Positions 43,723 to 52,828 of a stretch of DNA of 64,000 nt are shown piece by piece. The position numbers were made by a program, and so were the translations under genes. This DNA is from Nitrosarchaeum koreense MY1 (lineage in GTDB: Archaea > Thermoproteota > Nitrososphaeria > Nitrososphaerales > Nitrosopumilaceae): assembly GCF_000220175.1 (NCBI RefSeq), contig NZ_AFPU01000001.1:717512-781511 (forward strand), read 5' to 3'. Within the stretch, counting starts at the first letter, position 1; every line of letters begins with the position of its first letter. Below the pieces are notes generated by a model. It was given only the letters and a program-made list of their open reading frames with translations, ran no database searches and was not told the origin of the DNA.

Positions 43723-44274
43723 ATGTCAAACGATTTTAAAGCCTTGATTATTGATTTTTTTAACACATCTGCAAAATTAAAAAAAATACCTCGTCAGGGA
43801 TGGATTGATAAATTATTGATAAATGATCCAGAATCTGTAGCAGATCACACTTTTTCAATGGCAATCATTGGAATGATTTTTGCAGATTTAGAAGGACATA
43901 ACACAGAAAAAATTTTAAAAATTATTCTATTACATGACATAGCAGAGGCTTTAATTGGAGACATCACTCCAGAAAAAATGTCAATACAAAGAAAAACAGA
44001 GTTAGAAAATAATGCGATGGAAAAAATTCTCAGTAATTTACCAAAGAAATTACAAAAACAATACAATGATCTTTGGATTGAATATCAATTAAATCACTCT
44101 AAAGAAGCTCAATTAGTTCATCAAATAGACAAATTAGAAATGGCGTTACAGGCAAAAATCTATTCAAATGAAGGATATTCTGAAAAATCGTTGGCCTCAT
44201 TTTTTAAGACTGCAAAAAATGAAATCACAGATCCAAAGTTAATGGAGATATTTAAAAAAATAGCATCCAAATAA
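43723..44274 (+). CDS. HD-domain nucleotidase (YfbR/HDDC2-like)
   Basis: The 183-residue protein has metal ligands in VADHTFSMA, ILLHDIAEALIGDI and HQIDKLEMALQ, in the order H...HD...D of the HDDC2/5'-deoxynucleotidase family. It probably dephosphorylates deoxynucleoside monophosphates. The ATG at 43723 gives the usual N-terminus; a TTG at 43699 is 25 to 30 bases after a TATA-like box and remains possible. A coiled-coil gene follows after four bases. Confidence 0.85.
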   Translation: MSNDFKALIIDFFNTSAKLKKIPRQGWIDKLLINDPESVADHTFSMAIIGMIFADLEGHNTEKILKIILLHDIAEALIGDITPEKMSIQRKTELENNAMEKILSNLPKKLQKQYNDLWIEYQLNHSKEAQLVHQIDKLEMALQAKIYSNEGYSEKSLASFFKTAKNEITDPKLMEIFKKIASK

Positions 44275-44278
44275 TGAC

Positions 44279-44506
44279 ATGTCTGAAAAAAGCAAAGATG
44301 AATTAATTGAAGCGCAAAAACAAATCATAGGAATACTTTTTGAGGTAATCAAACGATTGCAAGCAAATAATGATCTTGATGATGAGTATTTCCAAATTAT
44401 CTCATCTGAAGATAAATCAAAAAAAGAAAGACTAGAAAAAATCCTAATTGAGAGAGAAGAGAATGCAAAAATTGTGGGGCGTTTATTAGAACAATTAGAA
44501 ATTTGA
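44279..44506 (+). CDS. Hypothetical helical protein, 75 aa
   Basis: An acidic/basic helical protein (LIEAQKQIIGILFEVIKRLQ; RLEKILIEREENAKIVGRLLEQLEI) with coiled-coil character and no motif. It follows the HD nucleotidase gene after four bases and is likely in its operon. Confidence 0.6.
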   Translation: MSEKSKDELIEAQKQIIGILFEVIKRLQANNDLDDEYFQIISSEDKSKKERLEKILIEREENAKIVGRLLEQLEI

Positions 44507-44522
44507 TATTGATTTTAAAATA

Positions 44523-44804
44523 CTAATCATCTGAAATAATTTTTAGTCGTGCTGTTTGTTCAAACTTGTCTTGAATATAGTGAGAAAGGTTGATCACTCT
44601 AACTCTTGTCTGTTTGTTTGTCCAACTACCCTCATTTTCAAACCATGATTCAATATCATCAACATCATATCTTTCACCGTTTTTTAGAATGGTTTTGAAA
44701 ATTAATTTTATCTCTTCTATGTCTTGCTCTTTTAGATTATTTTTATTCTCAACTAATGTAGTAATTTCATTTAATTTTATAATTACATTGTTTGTAAGAG
44801 GCAT
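44523..44804 (-). CDS. Hypothetical protein, 93 aa
   Basis: The product is helical with a central segment YDVDDIESWFENEGSWTNKQTRVRVINLSHYIQ that looks like a small folded domain. The WFENEGSW part recalls thaumarchaeal genes of unknown function. It diverges from the gene at 44879. Confidence 0.65.
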   Translation of the reverse strand: MPLTNNVIIKLNEITTLVENKNNLKEQDIEEIKLIFKTILKNGERYDVDDIESWFENEGSWTNKQTRVRVINLSHYIQDKFEQTARLKIISDD

Positions 44805-44878
44805 GATTCTATCAAATTAAGAAGATATAACAGTCTTTTGAGATATTGTTTTTATAACAATCAAATCTTCTTTGAGTC

Positions 44879-45226
44879 GTGCAGTATTTTCAAGCCTTAA
44901 AAACAGGACAAAAAAGAGTAGCAGAAGCCAGAGAATATCTTAACAAATTGACTAATGGAAAAGCAATGCCTGCATTGGCATTACGGGATAACAAATCAAA
45001 CGTCTGGGACCCAGTTGGGGAAGAAAATCTTTATGCATTTGTTGATGAATCTGCAGGATTTGTGTTAACAGATAACAGCGGGTACATACTTGCTTTGGTT
45101 GACAAATATGGTATTTCTAAAACAATTGTTCAGGGAGTAACTAAAACACAAAAAGAAATCTTGGAGCAATCATTTCAAAAAGACAACATTCCAGAATACA
45201 AAGGCAAGGTAACTCTCCCAGTATAA
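44879..45226 (+). CDS. Conserved hypothetical protein, 115 aa
   Basis: The GTG start at 44879 lies 26 bases after the TATA box (tttttataac, about 44848-44857), a clear leaderless layout. The protein has a helical start (ALKTGQKRVAEAREYLNKL) and a beta segment (LYAFVDESAGFVLTDNSGYILALVDKYG), but no known signature. Function unknown. Confidence 0.7.
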   Translation: MQYFQALKTGQKRVAEAREYLNKLTNGKAMPALALRDNKSNVWDPVGEENLYAFVDESAGFVLTDNSGYILALVDKYGISKTIVQGVTKTQKEILEQSFQKDNIPEYKGKVTLPV

Positions 45227-45301
45227 TTGAAATTTTTTTACCAAAAATAGTCAAATAAAATCAGCGTAAAGCTTTTGTTATCATCAGATTTAGAATAACA
45301 A

Positions 45302-46531
45302 TTGGCAAAATATACACAAGAAATTGAAGTAGATGGGCATCTTATCGACTCATCAATTTTAACAAAAATATTTGACAAGATAATGGATCTTCATGGAGAA
45401 TTTCAAGTAGAAGAAATCAACATAGGAAAAAAGAAAAAAGATCCATCATATGCACGATTATCAGTTACCGGCAAAAATCAAAAACATCTAGATGAAATTT
45501 TAGAAACAATTTATCGCGAAGGAGCAGTCTCAAAAATACAAAAAGGAATTTCATTAAAAAAAGCACCAAAAGACATGGTGATGCCAGAGGACTTTTACAG
45601 TACCACCAATAACCATACTCGAGTTTTTCACAATAAACAATGGATTCAAGTTGAAAATATGATGATGGACAAATGCATTGTAGTAAAAAACAACAGAGCA
45701 TTTTGTGTCCCTGTAAGAGATGTTAAAAAAGGAGACAGCATCATTGTTGGAGAAAACGGAATAAAGATTACTCCACCTGAGCGTCCAAGAGAAGGTGTTA
45801 ATGTTTTTGAATTTATGGGAAGCTCAAGTTCTAGTGAAAGACCAACTCAGCATATTGCAAAAAAAGTAGCAGAGGACATTTACAAGACAAAAAAGAACGG
45901 CGGGAAAATTGTAATTGTAGGCGGTCCTGCAATAGTACATACCGGTGCAGCTGATGCCGTTGCAGAGTTGATCAAACTAGGGTTTATTGACGGAGTTTTA
46001 GCTGGAAACGCTTTAGCGGTTCACGATATAGAATATGCCACACTTGGAACATCACTAGGAATGAATGTTCATGATGCGACTTTGGCATATCGTGGACATC
46101 GAAATCATATGGAGACCATAAATGCTGTTTTTCGTGCAGGGTCTATTGCAAATATGGTTAAGACAAAAAAATTAACACGTGGAATAATGTACCAATGTGT
46201 AAAAAATAAAATTCCATTTGTATTGGCTGGATCTATTAGAGACGACGGACCATTACCAGATGTAATTACAGATGTTGCAGAGGCACAAAGAGAGTACAAA
46301 AAAGTTCTCAAAGATGCAAGCATGGTAATTATGATCTCTACAATGTTGCACTCTATTGCGACTGGTAACATGTTACCTGCAAACGTCAAAGTTGTTGTAG
46401 TTGATATCAATCAGCCAACAGTTACCAAGCTAATGGATAGGGGTACTTGGCAGGCATTAGGAATTGTTACTGATGTTGGTGCATTTTTGCCAATGGTGTT
46501 GCAACAAATTAAAAAACAGAAAAAAATCTAA
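45302..46531 (+). CDS. TIGR00300-type enzyme (archaeal ornithine cyclodeaminase/LOR-SDH family)
   Basis: The 409-residue product has an N-terminal LOR/SDH-like domain (YTQEIEVDGHLIDSSILTKI...LDEILETIYREGA, about 1-100) and a Rossmann-type domain with IVIVGGPAIVHTGAADAVAEL and GVLAGNALAVHDIEYA. Relatives in methanogens and cyanobacteria convert ornithine to proline, releasing ammonia; that function is taken from family knowledge. The start is TTG at 45302. It is convergent with the KaiC gene, overlapping four bases. Confidence 0.85.
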   Translation: MAKYTQEIEVDGHLIDSSILTKIFDKIMDLHGEFQVEEINIGKKKKDPSYARLSVTGKNQKHLDEILETIYREGAVSKIQKGISLKKAPKDMVMPEDFYSTTNNHTRVFHNKQWIQVENMMMDKCIVVKNNRAFCVPVRDVKKGDSIIVGENGIKITPPERPREGVNVFEFMGSSSSSERPTQHIAKKVAEDIYKTKKNGGKIVIVGGPAIVHTGAADAVAELIKLGFIDGVLAGNALAVHDIEYATLGTSLGMNVHDATLAYRGHRNHMETINAVFRAGSIANMVKTKKLTRGIMYQCVKNKIPFVLAGSIRDDGPLPDVITDVAEAQREYKKVLKDASMVIMISTMLHSIATGNMLPANVKVVVVDINQPTVTKLMDRGTWQALGIVTDVGAFLPMVLQQIKKQKKI

Positions 46532-47265
46532 GGAGTCAATCTAGGATGCTGAATATGCATTCCATCGCCATCTAAAATGATTGGATGAATTTGCTGACTG
46601 TGTTTGATTCCACGCATCTTTGTTACCTGGATGGTTCTTTCCATGGTGTCTTCTTTTCTTGTATGTCTAAGCTGAATAATCCCAGATGTGACAAACCATT
46701 CCAAAGGAATCTCGTTGTTTTCTGAATGCTCTGATATTATCAGCGAAGTTACGCCATAATTTTCTAATGCCTGAATCATTCCTTGCAAACCCTGTCTCAT
46801 GTAAAATTTATCCAAATACTGCATTGCAAGAATTGTAACAGAGTCAATTACTACCCTTTTTGCTTCGATTCTTTTGATGCTGCTTAGCAACAATTTTGTC
46901 AAGTGCTCAAATGGCATCTGCTCCCCCCTGTATAGGGAATCATCTTTGCCAATCAGCTCGTCTTGAATCTTAAACGGTCTTGCATCAATCATCATGATTT
47001 TGTCTTTGTTGATTAGATCATCAAAATCCCAGCCAAATGATTTGCAGTCATTTTTTATCTCATCAATATTTTGTGACATTGTTACGTATACGCCTGGCTC
47101 ATCAAAGTCACGTGCACCTGAATACAGGAATTGCAATCCAAATGTTGTTTTTCCACTACCAGGTGGGCCTGATATTATGACCGACCTGTTCTTTTTTAAT
47201 CCGCCAGAAATCATAGAATCTAGTCCAGGAATACCTGTTTTGACTTTGGGATAAGTGGAATCCAT
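46528..47265 (-). CDS. KaiC-like ATPase, single domain
   Basis: The 245-residue RecA/KaiC domain has GIPGLDSMISGGL, Walker A GPPGSGKTTFG and the Walker B strand VVIDSV. It lacks the zinc/membrane module of its twin at 39323-40645 but shares 571 nearly identical bases with it; the last 50 residues differ. It might act as ArlH beside a motor ATPase, but it lies apart from the motor genes on the other strand, so I call it only KaiC-like. Confidence 0.88.
   Translation of the reverse strand: MDSTYPKVKTGIPGLDSMISGGLKKNRSVIISGPPGSGKTTFGLQFLYSGARDFDEPGVYVTMSQNIDEIKNDCKSFGWDFDDLINKDKIMMIDARPFKIQDELIGKDDSLYRGEQMPFEHLTKLLLSSIKRIEAKRVVIDSVTILAMQYLDKFYMRQGLQGMIQALENYGVTSLIISEHSENNEIPLEWFVTSGIIQLRHTRKEDTMERTIQVTKMRGIKHSQQIHPIILDGDGMHIQHPRLTP
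46673..47243 (-). repeat. 571-bp inverted repeat, copy 2 (KaiC core)
   Basis: Reverse-complement partner of 39942-40512, with the same length and one base difference. The inverted orientation, 6.1 kb apart, could support inversion of the segment between by homologous recombination. Confidence 0.9.
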
Positions 47266-47346
47266 ATCTACAAAGAGAGAAGATAGAATTTTCTATATAA
47301 AGAGAGAGACTAGTTTGATTCTAACAAATAAAATCAACACAAACTA

Positions 47347-48195
47347 TTACAAATGAATGTTCTTTGAATTTGTCCAAAGAGATTCAAAGAGTAATTTCAT
47401 TGAATATACTAGTGATTTTGAATTAGTCCACATTGCAAATGGCTCTGTCGTAGAGTTTGCATTCTTTGTAAAGAAAAGTAATTCAGAATCGTCTTTTAGA
47501 ATAAAGCACAAGTGATTTTGAATGTCTTTGTCTAGTTTTTTGATATTTTTTCTTTCCAGATTATCAAATATGTAGGTAGTTTTATCTGAACATGCACTTA
47601 GTAATCTAAACTGTTGTTTTGATTTTACAAAGGATTCTAAAAATTCACCATGATATAATTTGATATAGTCTTTTTCAGAACCAAGGATTAAAAATTCATC
47701 TTTAAAGTTATCAGTCATTTCAGTGATTTTTGATTGAATTTGATTTGCACCTTGAAGCATTTGGAATTTTTCTTCAACCTCATCATGTAATGAGTCAAAA
47801 GTAGGAATGTTGTCCCATAATTCAGATAATCCTTTTTCCATATGCTCTAAAGATTTGACTCTTTCTTTTTCAGCATTTACTAAAATCCATATTGCTTTGT
47901 TTAATGGTGATGCTGTAAATTGAATCGGATGTTGAAACGTTGCAGAAACAATTCCTTTGTTTTGTAATGCTGATAGTAAATGATATGTTTCAGTTCTAGG
48001 TAATTTAAGGGCCTTGCATACTTCAGGTGCTGTCTTTGCACCATATTTTCCAAGATAAATAAACACTTTACTTTGATTTGATGTCAAACCATATTGCAAG
48101 AGTTCTGCCTGAACTTTATCAAGGGATAGCTTGTACTCATACAACTGGGTGTCTGGTGTAGAGTCAAATATCGAAGTTTGTATTTCTGTGGTCAT
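47347..48195 (-). CDS. TrmB-family transcription regulator
   Basis: The 282-residue product has an N-terminal winged helix (about 28-95; LLQYGLTSNQSKVFIYLGKYGAKTAPEVCKAL and RTETYHLLSALQNKGIV), a coiled-coil linker and a C-terminal sensor region (about 150-280; DEFLILGSEKDYIKLYHGEF), as in TrmB/TrmBL proteins without the sugar-binding end. It could regulate the adjacent pilus operons or the KaiC gene downstream. Confidence 0.82.
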   Translation of the reverse strand: MTTEIQTSIFDSTPDTQLYEYKLSLDKVQAELLQYGLTSNQSKVFIYLGKYGAKTAPEVCKALKLPRTETYHLLSALQNKGIVSATFQHPIQFTASPLNKAIWILVNAEKERVKSLEHMEKGLSELWDNIPTFDSLHDEVEEKFQMLQGANQIQSKITEMTDNFKDEFLILGSEKDYIKLYHGEFLESFVKSKQQFRLLSACSDKTTYIFDNLERKNIKKLDKDIQNHLCFILKDDSELLFFTKNANSTTEPFAMWTNSKSLVYSMKLLFESLWTNSKNIHL

Positions 48196-48336
48196 GTTTT
48201 TGCTGGATCCTCAATAAGAAAAGACTAGACTATATTGTGATATAGCTAAGAAGTTTTGATCGGATCGATCGTATTTCTTAATATCTTTAAACATAAAATT
48301 ATTATATAATTTTAGACTATTTAACATAAAAATTCA

Positions 48337-48954
48337 CTATATTCCTATTTTTATGATACTTTCCTGAGAAATTGCAATTCCAGAGTAGATCGATTTGAAT
48401 GAAAAGTTTTTCCTAATATCACTTGTTTTTAGAAAGGATATTTGAAGTGGTCCATTTGAGCCATGAAATGCAATGCATGCCATATCTTCTTTAAGTCCCT
48501 TTTCAATAATGTTGTTCAATGCAGATAATGTTCTTTGAAGCATTTCTAGTTTTGATTTTAGGTCATCTATTGCCTTGAAATATAATTCTAATTCCCCTTT
48601 GAGTCCAATTCCATTATACACCATTATTTGATCCAAATTATACCAATGCTCACTATTTTTTTTGGATTGTTTTTTTGGTTTTTCAACCATCTTTTTTTCA
48701 GATTTTTTTTTATCGTTGTTTTTGAGATCCTCTGTTTTTGTATCTGTTTTCTTTTTGTCCGCAGGATTGTTTTCTAGTTTTGATTTTAGTTCTAAAAACT
48801 CAGGATCGTCTTTTGAGAATTCTTCATTTAATCTAATTTTATTACCTAAAACATTAGAGTATTCATTTATTGATTGCTCGGTTTCATCAATCTCTTTTTC
48901 AAGATTTGACTTTAAATCTTTGACTGTATTATATCTGCGAATTAATTTATTCAA
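48337..48954 (-). CDS. Pilus-locus coiled-coil protein, unknown
   Basis: The 205-residue product has two helical coiled-coil parts (about 1-45 and 120-150) separated by a Lys/Asp-rich low-complexity linker (about 60-100), and a C-terminal beta region (ACIAFHGSNGPLQISFLKTS). No signal peptide or membrane helix, so probably cytoplasmic. It overlaps the upstream gene by eight bases. Confidence 0.7.
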   Translation of the reverse strand: MNKLIRRYNTVKDLKSNLEKEIDETEQSINEYSNVLGNKIRLNEEFSKDDPEFLELKSKLENNPADKKKTDTKTEDLKNNDKKKSEKKMVEKPKKQSKKNSEHWYNLDQIMVYNGIGLKGELELYFKAIDDLKSKLEMLQRTLSALNNIIEKGLKEDMACIAFHGSNGPLQISFLKTSDIRKNFSFKSIYSGIAISQESIIKIGI

Positions 48955-49486
48955 TATTTTCCGGAATCTCCGTTACAGGAATTTTATTTGGCAGGTTTTC
49001 TTTTAATTGAGAAAGTACGTTTAGTTGTTTTGTGGCAGCTCTTAAGAAAGTAATCTTTTCTGTCAGATACGTCTTTTGTGTTTGGATTAATCCTATTAAT
49101 TGTGGTGTGATGTATTCAATTATTTTTGTGATTGTTTCAGGGGAATAATCTATGAATTTTTTAGTCTCTGTTTTACCATTTGATAGTTTAATGTTTAATT
49201 CTAAATTAGGTAACAAAACTATGTTGGCATCTGAAGGAAGATTGAATATTTCAGGATGAATGTTAACTGAAAAACTTAAAAATTCTGTAATTATTTTTAA
49301 TGCATTATGCAGATCCTCTATGATGTTTGTTTTTTGGTCTTCTAGTTCATAGATTTGCATAGATTCCTCAATCAGCGTGTTTAGCTGAGTCAAGGTACCT
49401 GCGTTAGATGTCAAAGGGTCAACAGGCATAGTAACAGATTCACTAGATACAGGATTGTTAGGATCGGCAGATTCGCTAGATTGCAT
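48947..49486 (-). CDS. Pilus-locus helical protein, unknown
   Basis: The 179-residue product has a disordered Ser/Pro-rich N-terminus (to about 35), then helices, a beta hairpin (NIVLLPNLELNIKLSNGKTETKKF) and a C-terminal helix pair. No membrane segment. It is co-transcribed with the next coiled-coil protein and lies in the same direction as the prepilin operon. No family was recognised. Confidence 0.7.
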   Translation of the reverse strand: MQSSESADPNNPVSSESVTMPVDPLTSNAGTLTQLNTLIEESMQIYELEDQKTNIIEDLHNALKIITEFLSFSVNIHPEIFNLPSDANIVLLPNLELNIKLSNGKTETKKFIDYSPETITKIIEYITPQLIGLIQTQKTYLTEKITFLRAATKQLNVLSQLKENLPNKIPVTEIPENIE

Positions 49487-49658
49487 TGATTTTATAATAC
49501 TTGAAAATTACATTAAAAGTTGTATGTACCTTAATGTTACAGAATTATCTTAGGCTCAGACATGAACAGAAGAATAAAAGACATTTCAAGACGTAAAACA
49601 GATGCAATTAACATAGAATATTTTAGTAAAGACAGATATAGAATTTAGAATAGATTGA

Positions 49659-52289
49659 CTAATCACTAACCGTAATTCTGCCAATGTCAATTTTCCTAAG
49701 AAATGAGGCCCCTTTTTCATCATATCCGCTAATGAAAACATACATGTGATAATCTCCAGCAGGTATTATAGTACCACATGTTGGATTACAGCTAATATTA
49801 CGATCAGGTCTATCCTGTGCTTGAAAAAAATACAGGTATATGATATTATTTGCATCTATAAAGATACTGTCCCTATCTTCATCTAGTCTCCATGTGTTTG
49901 AACCGCCAGTATTACACTCATCATTAGTTAATGTAGAGTTAGCAGAGCAAACGATTGCTGCATAAGAATTCCCCGTAGATAAATTTTCAAATATCGCACG
50001 TGTTCCTTGATATGTAAACCAAGCACCAACATCACCAGTATTTTCAGCAACAACCTGCAGTATATCATCATTATCGTATTGATAAAATGATAAAAATGAA
50101 ATATTGGGTATAGGGAATTGTATAAATGAAGATTTTTGATTTGTCATTGTACTATCATCGATTCTCATAATTGTATCCAACCCTGTTTTATACGCAAGTG
50201 TGACGTTTAGTCTGTTTTGTCCATCTATAACAGATTCAGGAACTGCAGATAGGGTAAAATTAAAGTTTTTGTAAAAAGAATCTGTAGCATAGTCACTTGT
50301 ATCAATAAGATCTCCTGAATCAATGAATTTCATTGGTTGATTTATCAATACTGCGATTGGAGGTTCTATGTTAACACCATTAACATCAGTTTCATAGATG
50401 GTAACATCTACTATGCTAGATGTGTCACCAAATCTAGCGTTATACAAATCAGATATTTGATTTGTTGGAGAAGTTGTTAATGCATAATCATTCCAATGCA
50501 TTATCTGATCAATATGACCTTCAAAATATTCTGATGCGCCATTATAACCAATATGAATTTCAGTGTCTACACCACCCGTATCAACATTATTGCCAGATCC
50601 GCCGGTATTATCATGATCATTAAACACACCATCAATATACAGATCACATTGTTTAGCACCATTTCTTACAGCAACAACATGGTGCCATGTGTTATCATCC
50701 AATCTGTTAGTGCTGATACATTGTGCAACATTACTACTACCAGAACCACTAGAATCTACTTCAAAGAATATCTTACCACGATTTCCAGATGTAGACCCAT
50801 CACCCATATGAATCTGATAGCGTTCCACGTTAGAGTATGAAGAATCATTATCATCCCAACGGATTATAACATTTCTTGAATTATCCGCATATTGGGTTGG
50901 CACTCTAAACCATAAAGCAGTAGAATCTGGGAAATCTTCAATATCAGAATAATCCTCACAGTCACTATCAGGACCAGGGCAATTATCATTGTCCATGTCC
51001 CAGACACTATCTATGCAATCATTTCCATCAAAACTATAGTACGGAGAATTGTCAGGGCCTCCTAATGAAACATATGTTGGGGAGGCATTACCAGAACATT
51101 TGTCTAGACCGTTTGTATTTCCAGTAGAATCTACCAATGGATTAGTATTGGAATCTAGATGAAATATCATATCCACAGAATTATCATGATTATCATCGCT
51201 GACATACATTAAAGAATCAGGCAAATTTTCATGAAATGTTCGAGTGGCAACATACCATGTGCCAGTTGGAATAGTCACAGTAGATGTAGAATTGTTTGAA
51301 AAAAAACTCGGATCTATCTCATCAAGATCTAGATATGTTCCAGAACCTTCTGGCGAGGTGCCTGATAATTGATATGTGGTAGATGGTACGTTGTTAGTTT
51401 CCATATGGAAATATAGAACGTCATTCTGCCCTGGTGGGTCATCTAACCCTAAGGATGAAAGAGCAGTCCCAGATGTCAATGCAGATTCAACCTCTTTTAT
51501 TCGCACATTAGATGTTGCAATGTTTGAAGTAATTCCGTTTGCAAGTGATGCCTCAAATGTAATCTGATCAGCATTGTTTCCTGAAATTGTGTATACCCAT
51601 GAAAAAATTGCAGTCTCGCCAGATTTTAAACTTGGGTAAGAAGTTGGAGTAGGTCCAGAAACCTTAACTGCCGAACAACCAGTAAATGCACACAAAGAAG
51701 TATCAACATCTAGATCTGAAGGTGTCAAATTTAAGATTGGTGCATTGTTTGTAGAATTGTTTGTAACTGTAAAGAGTATAGTAGTATCAAAAGCAGTTGA
51801 AACCGTTTCAGGAATGGTATAGCTATTCAGATAGAGACTTCGGTCTCCAACGGCATTAATATAAAATGATTGTACTTCTCCTCTGCCTGAAATTAATTTT
51901 AGTTTATAACCTTTAAGAGGATCCATAACATAATCCACACCGTTAATCAAATCAAACTGATCACCAGGAGCAATTACAGTGTTAATATCAAATTTTTTAG
52001 TAGTATCAGGTATACCATCTTCTTCAATCCAAATAGATTTTATTTCTAACGGAACCTGGCCTGTGTTTAAAACAACTCCATCTAATCTGTTGCTAGGATT
52101 TATCGTTACAGATTCAATTTCAAATGCCTCATTTTGTTTATCTTTTTGTCTTTTTTCTTCTATTATTAATGATTCAGAGAAATTTCCTAATAAGTTCATA
52201 CTATAAGTGACATAAGAAAGTGAGCTGATGACTACAGCTACAAGAAACACAGAACCAACTAGGGCACTTAGACCACGATGTTTTTTCAT
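49659..52289 (-). CDS. Giant prepilin-like protein with LamG-type domain
   Basis: The 876-residue protein opens with a class III (type IV prepilin) signal: MKKHRG, then LSALVGSVFLVAVVISSLSYV, cleaved before Leu7. Beta-rich domains follow (about 50-290), then a LamG/concanavalin-like domain (about 380-610; FRVPTQYADNSRNVIIRWDD, TWHHVVAVRNGAKQCDLYIDGVF, YNGASEYFEGHIDQIMHWNDYAL) and further beta domains. Pilins are usually 120-250 residues, so this is probably a tip or minor adhesin carried on the pilus. Its ATG overlaps the stop of the upstream prepilin in ATGA fashion, showing translational coupling. Confidence 0.82.
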   Translation of the reverse strand: MKKHRGLSALVGSVFLVAVVISSLSYVTYSMNLLGNFSESLIIEEKRQKDKQNEAFEIESVTINPSNRLDGVVLNTGQVPLEIKSIWIEEDGIPDTTKKFDINTVIAPGDQFDLINGVDYVMDPLKGYKLKLISGRGEVQSFYINAVGDRSLYLNSYTIPETVSTAFDTTILFTVTNNSTNNAPILNLTPSDLDVDTSLCAFTGCSAVKVSGPTPTSYPSLKSGETAIFSWVYTISGNNADQITFEASLANGITSNIATSNVRIKEVESALTSGTALSSLGLDDPPGQNDVLYFHMETNNVPSTTYQLSGTSPEGSGTYLDLDEIDPSFFSNNSTSTVTIPTGTWYVATRTFHENLPDSLMYVSDDNHDNSVDMIFHLDSNTNPLVDSTGNTNGLDKCSGNASPTYVSLGGPDNSPYYSFDGNDCIDSVWDMDNDNCPGPDSDCEDYSDIEDFPDSTALWFRVPTQYADNSRNVIIRWDDNDSSYSNVERYQIHMGDGSTSGNRGKIFFEVDSSGSGSSNVAQCISTNRLDDNTWHHVVAVRNGAKQCDLYIDGVFNDHDNTGGSGNNVDTGGVDTEIHIGYNGASEYFEGHIDQIMHWNDYALTTSPTNQISDLYNARFGDTSSIVDVTIYETDVNGVNIEPPIAVLINQPMKFIDSGDLIDTSDYATDSFYKNFNFTLSAVPESVIDGQNRLNVTLAYKTGLDTIMRIDDSTMTNQKSSFIQFPIPNISFLSFYQYDNDDILQVVAENTGDVGAWFTYQGTRAIFENLSTGNSYAAIVCSANSTLTNDECNTGGSNTWRLDEDRDSIFIDANNIIYLYFFQAQDRPDRNISCNPTCGTIIPAGDYHMYVFISGYDEKGASFLRKIDIGRITVSD

Positions 52290-52828
52290 GGAGCTATCTC
52301 CTGTGTGATGAATTGATTTCCTCTTTCTGTAAACACAACAATATTGATGTCATCACCAGAATTCCATGCATATGTTGCATTAATGGAAAAAGTACTTGAT
52401 GGGATAATTCCTCCATCAGTATAAGAAAAAATCTGCAATTCTGCCAGAGTTATTCCATCAATAAATTTCATCTCAGTTACGTTTAGTCCCAATGGTCCAA
52501 CATTGGTCATTGTAACATTAACACATTTTCCTGGACAAGTATTAGAAAACCATACATTATCAAATATTAGATCTTCATTTATTTTGTTTGTCTGGGTAGA
52601 AAATGTTTCTTCCATTGCTTGTTTTTGTGTAGTCAAGCTGCTATTTGACCATCCAAGCATCGCCACGCCCATGATACTCACTGCAGATAGGATTATGGCA
52701 CTAGTTACAACATTTGCAAGTGCTCGTCTGGAATTAAAATGAAATCGTTTATTATTTCTAAGAGAAATTTTAGACATTATCAAATTTAGATCTGGTATTA
52801 TTGATAGTGTAGAAGAGATCATAATCAC
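52286..52828 (-). CDS. Prepilin-like protein
   Basis: The protein carries the class III signal RRA-LANVVTSAIILSAVSIMGVAMLGW, a pilin N-terminal helix, and a C-terminal beta domain with a Cys pair (TCPGKCVNVTMTNVG). The ATG at 52828 overlaps the upstream stop as ATGA; an internal ATG at 52777 would give a more typical short leader. Role: minor pilin or ArlF/G-like subunit, undecided. Confidence 0.75.
   Translation of the reverse strand: MIMISSTLSIIPDLNLIMSKISLRNNKRFHFNSRRALANVVTSAIILSAVSIMGVAMLGWSNSSLTTQKQAMEETFSTQTNKINEDLIFDNVWFSNTCPGKCVNVTMTNVGPLGLNVTEMKFIDGITLAELQIFSYTDGGIIPSSTFSINATYAWNSGDDINIVVFTERGNQFITQEIAP

Noticed and set aside
46528-47265. ArlH of the archaellum motor
   Set aside because: The protein is KaiC-like, but it is far from the motor genes, on the other strand, and its core is a repeat shared with a membrane-bound KaiC; ArlH cannot be claimed.
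48240-48275. GATC-rich near-palindrome upstream of the TrmB gene as an operator
   Set aside because: Too short and not repeated elsewhere that I could see; could be chance.
49562-49648. 28-codon frame between the two pilus operons
   Set aside because: Very short, basic, with no motif or promoter support.
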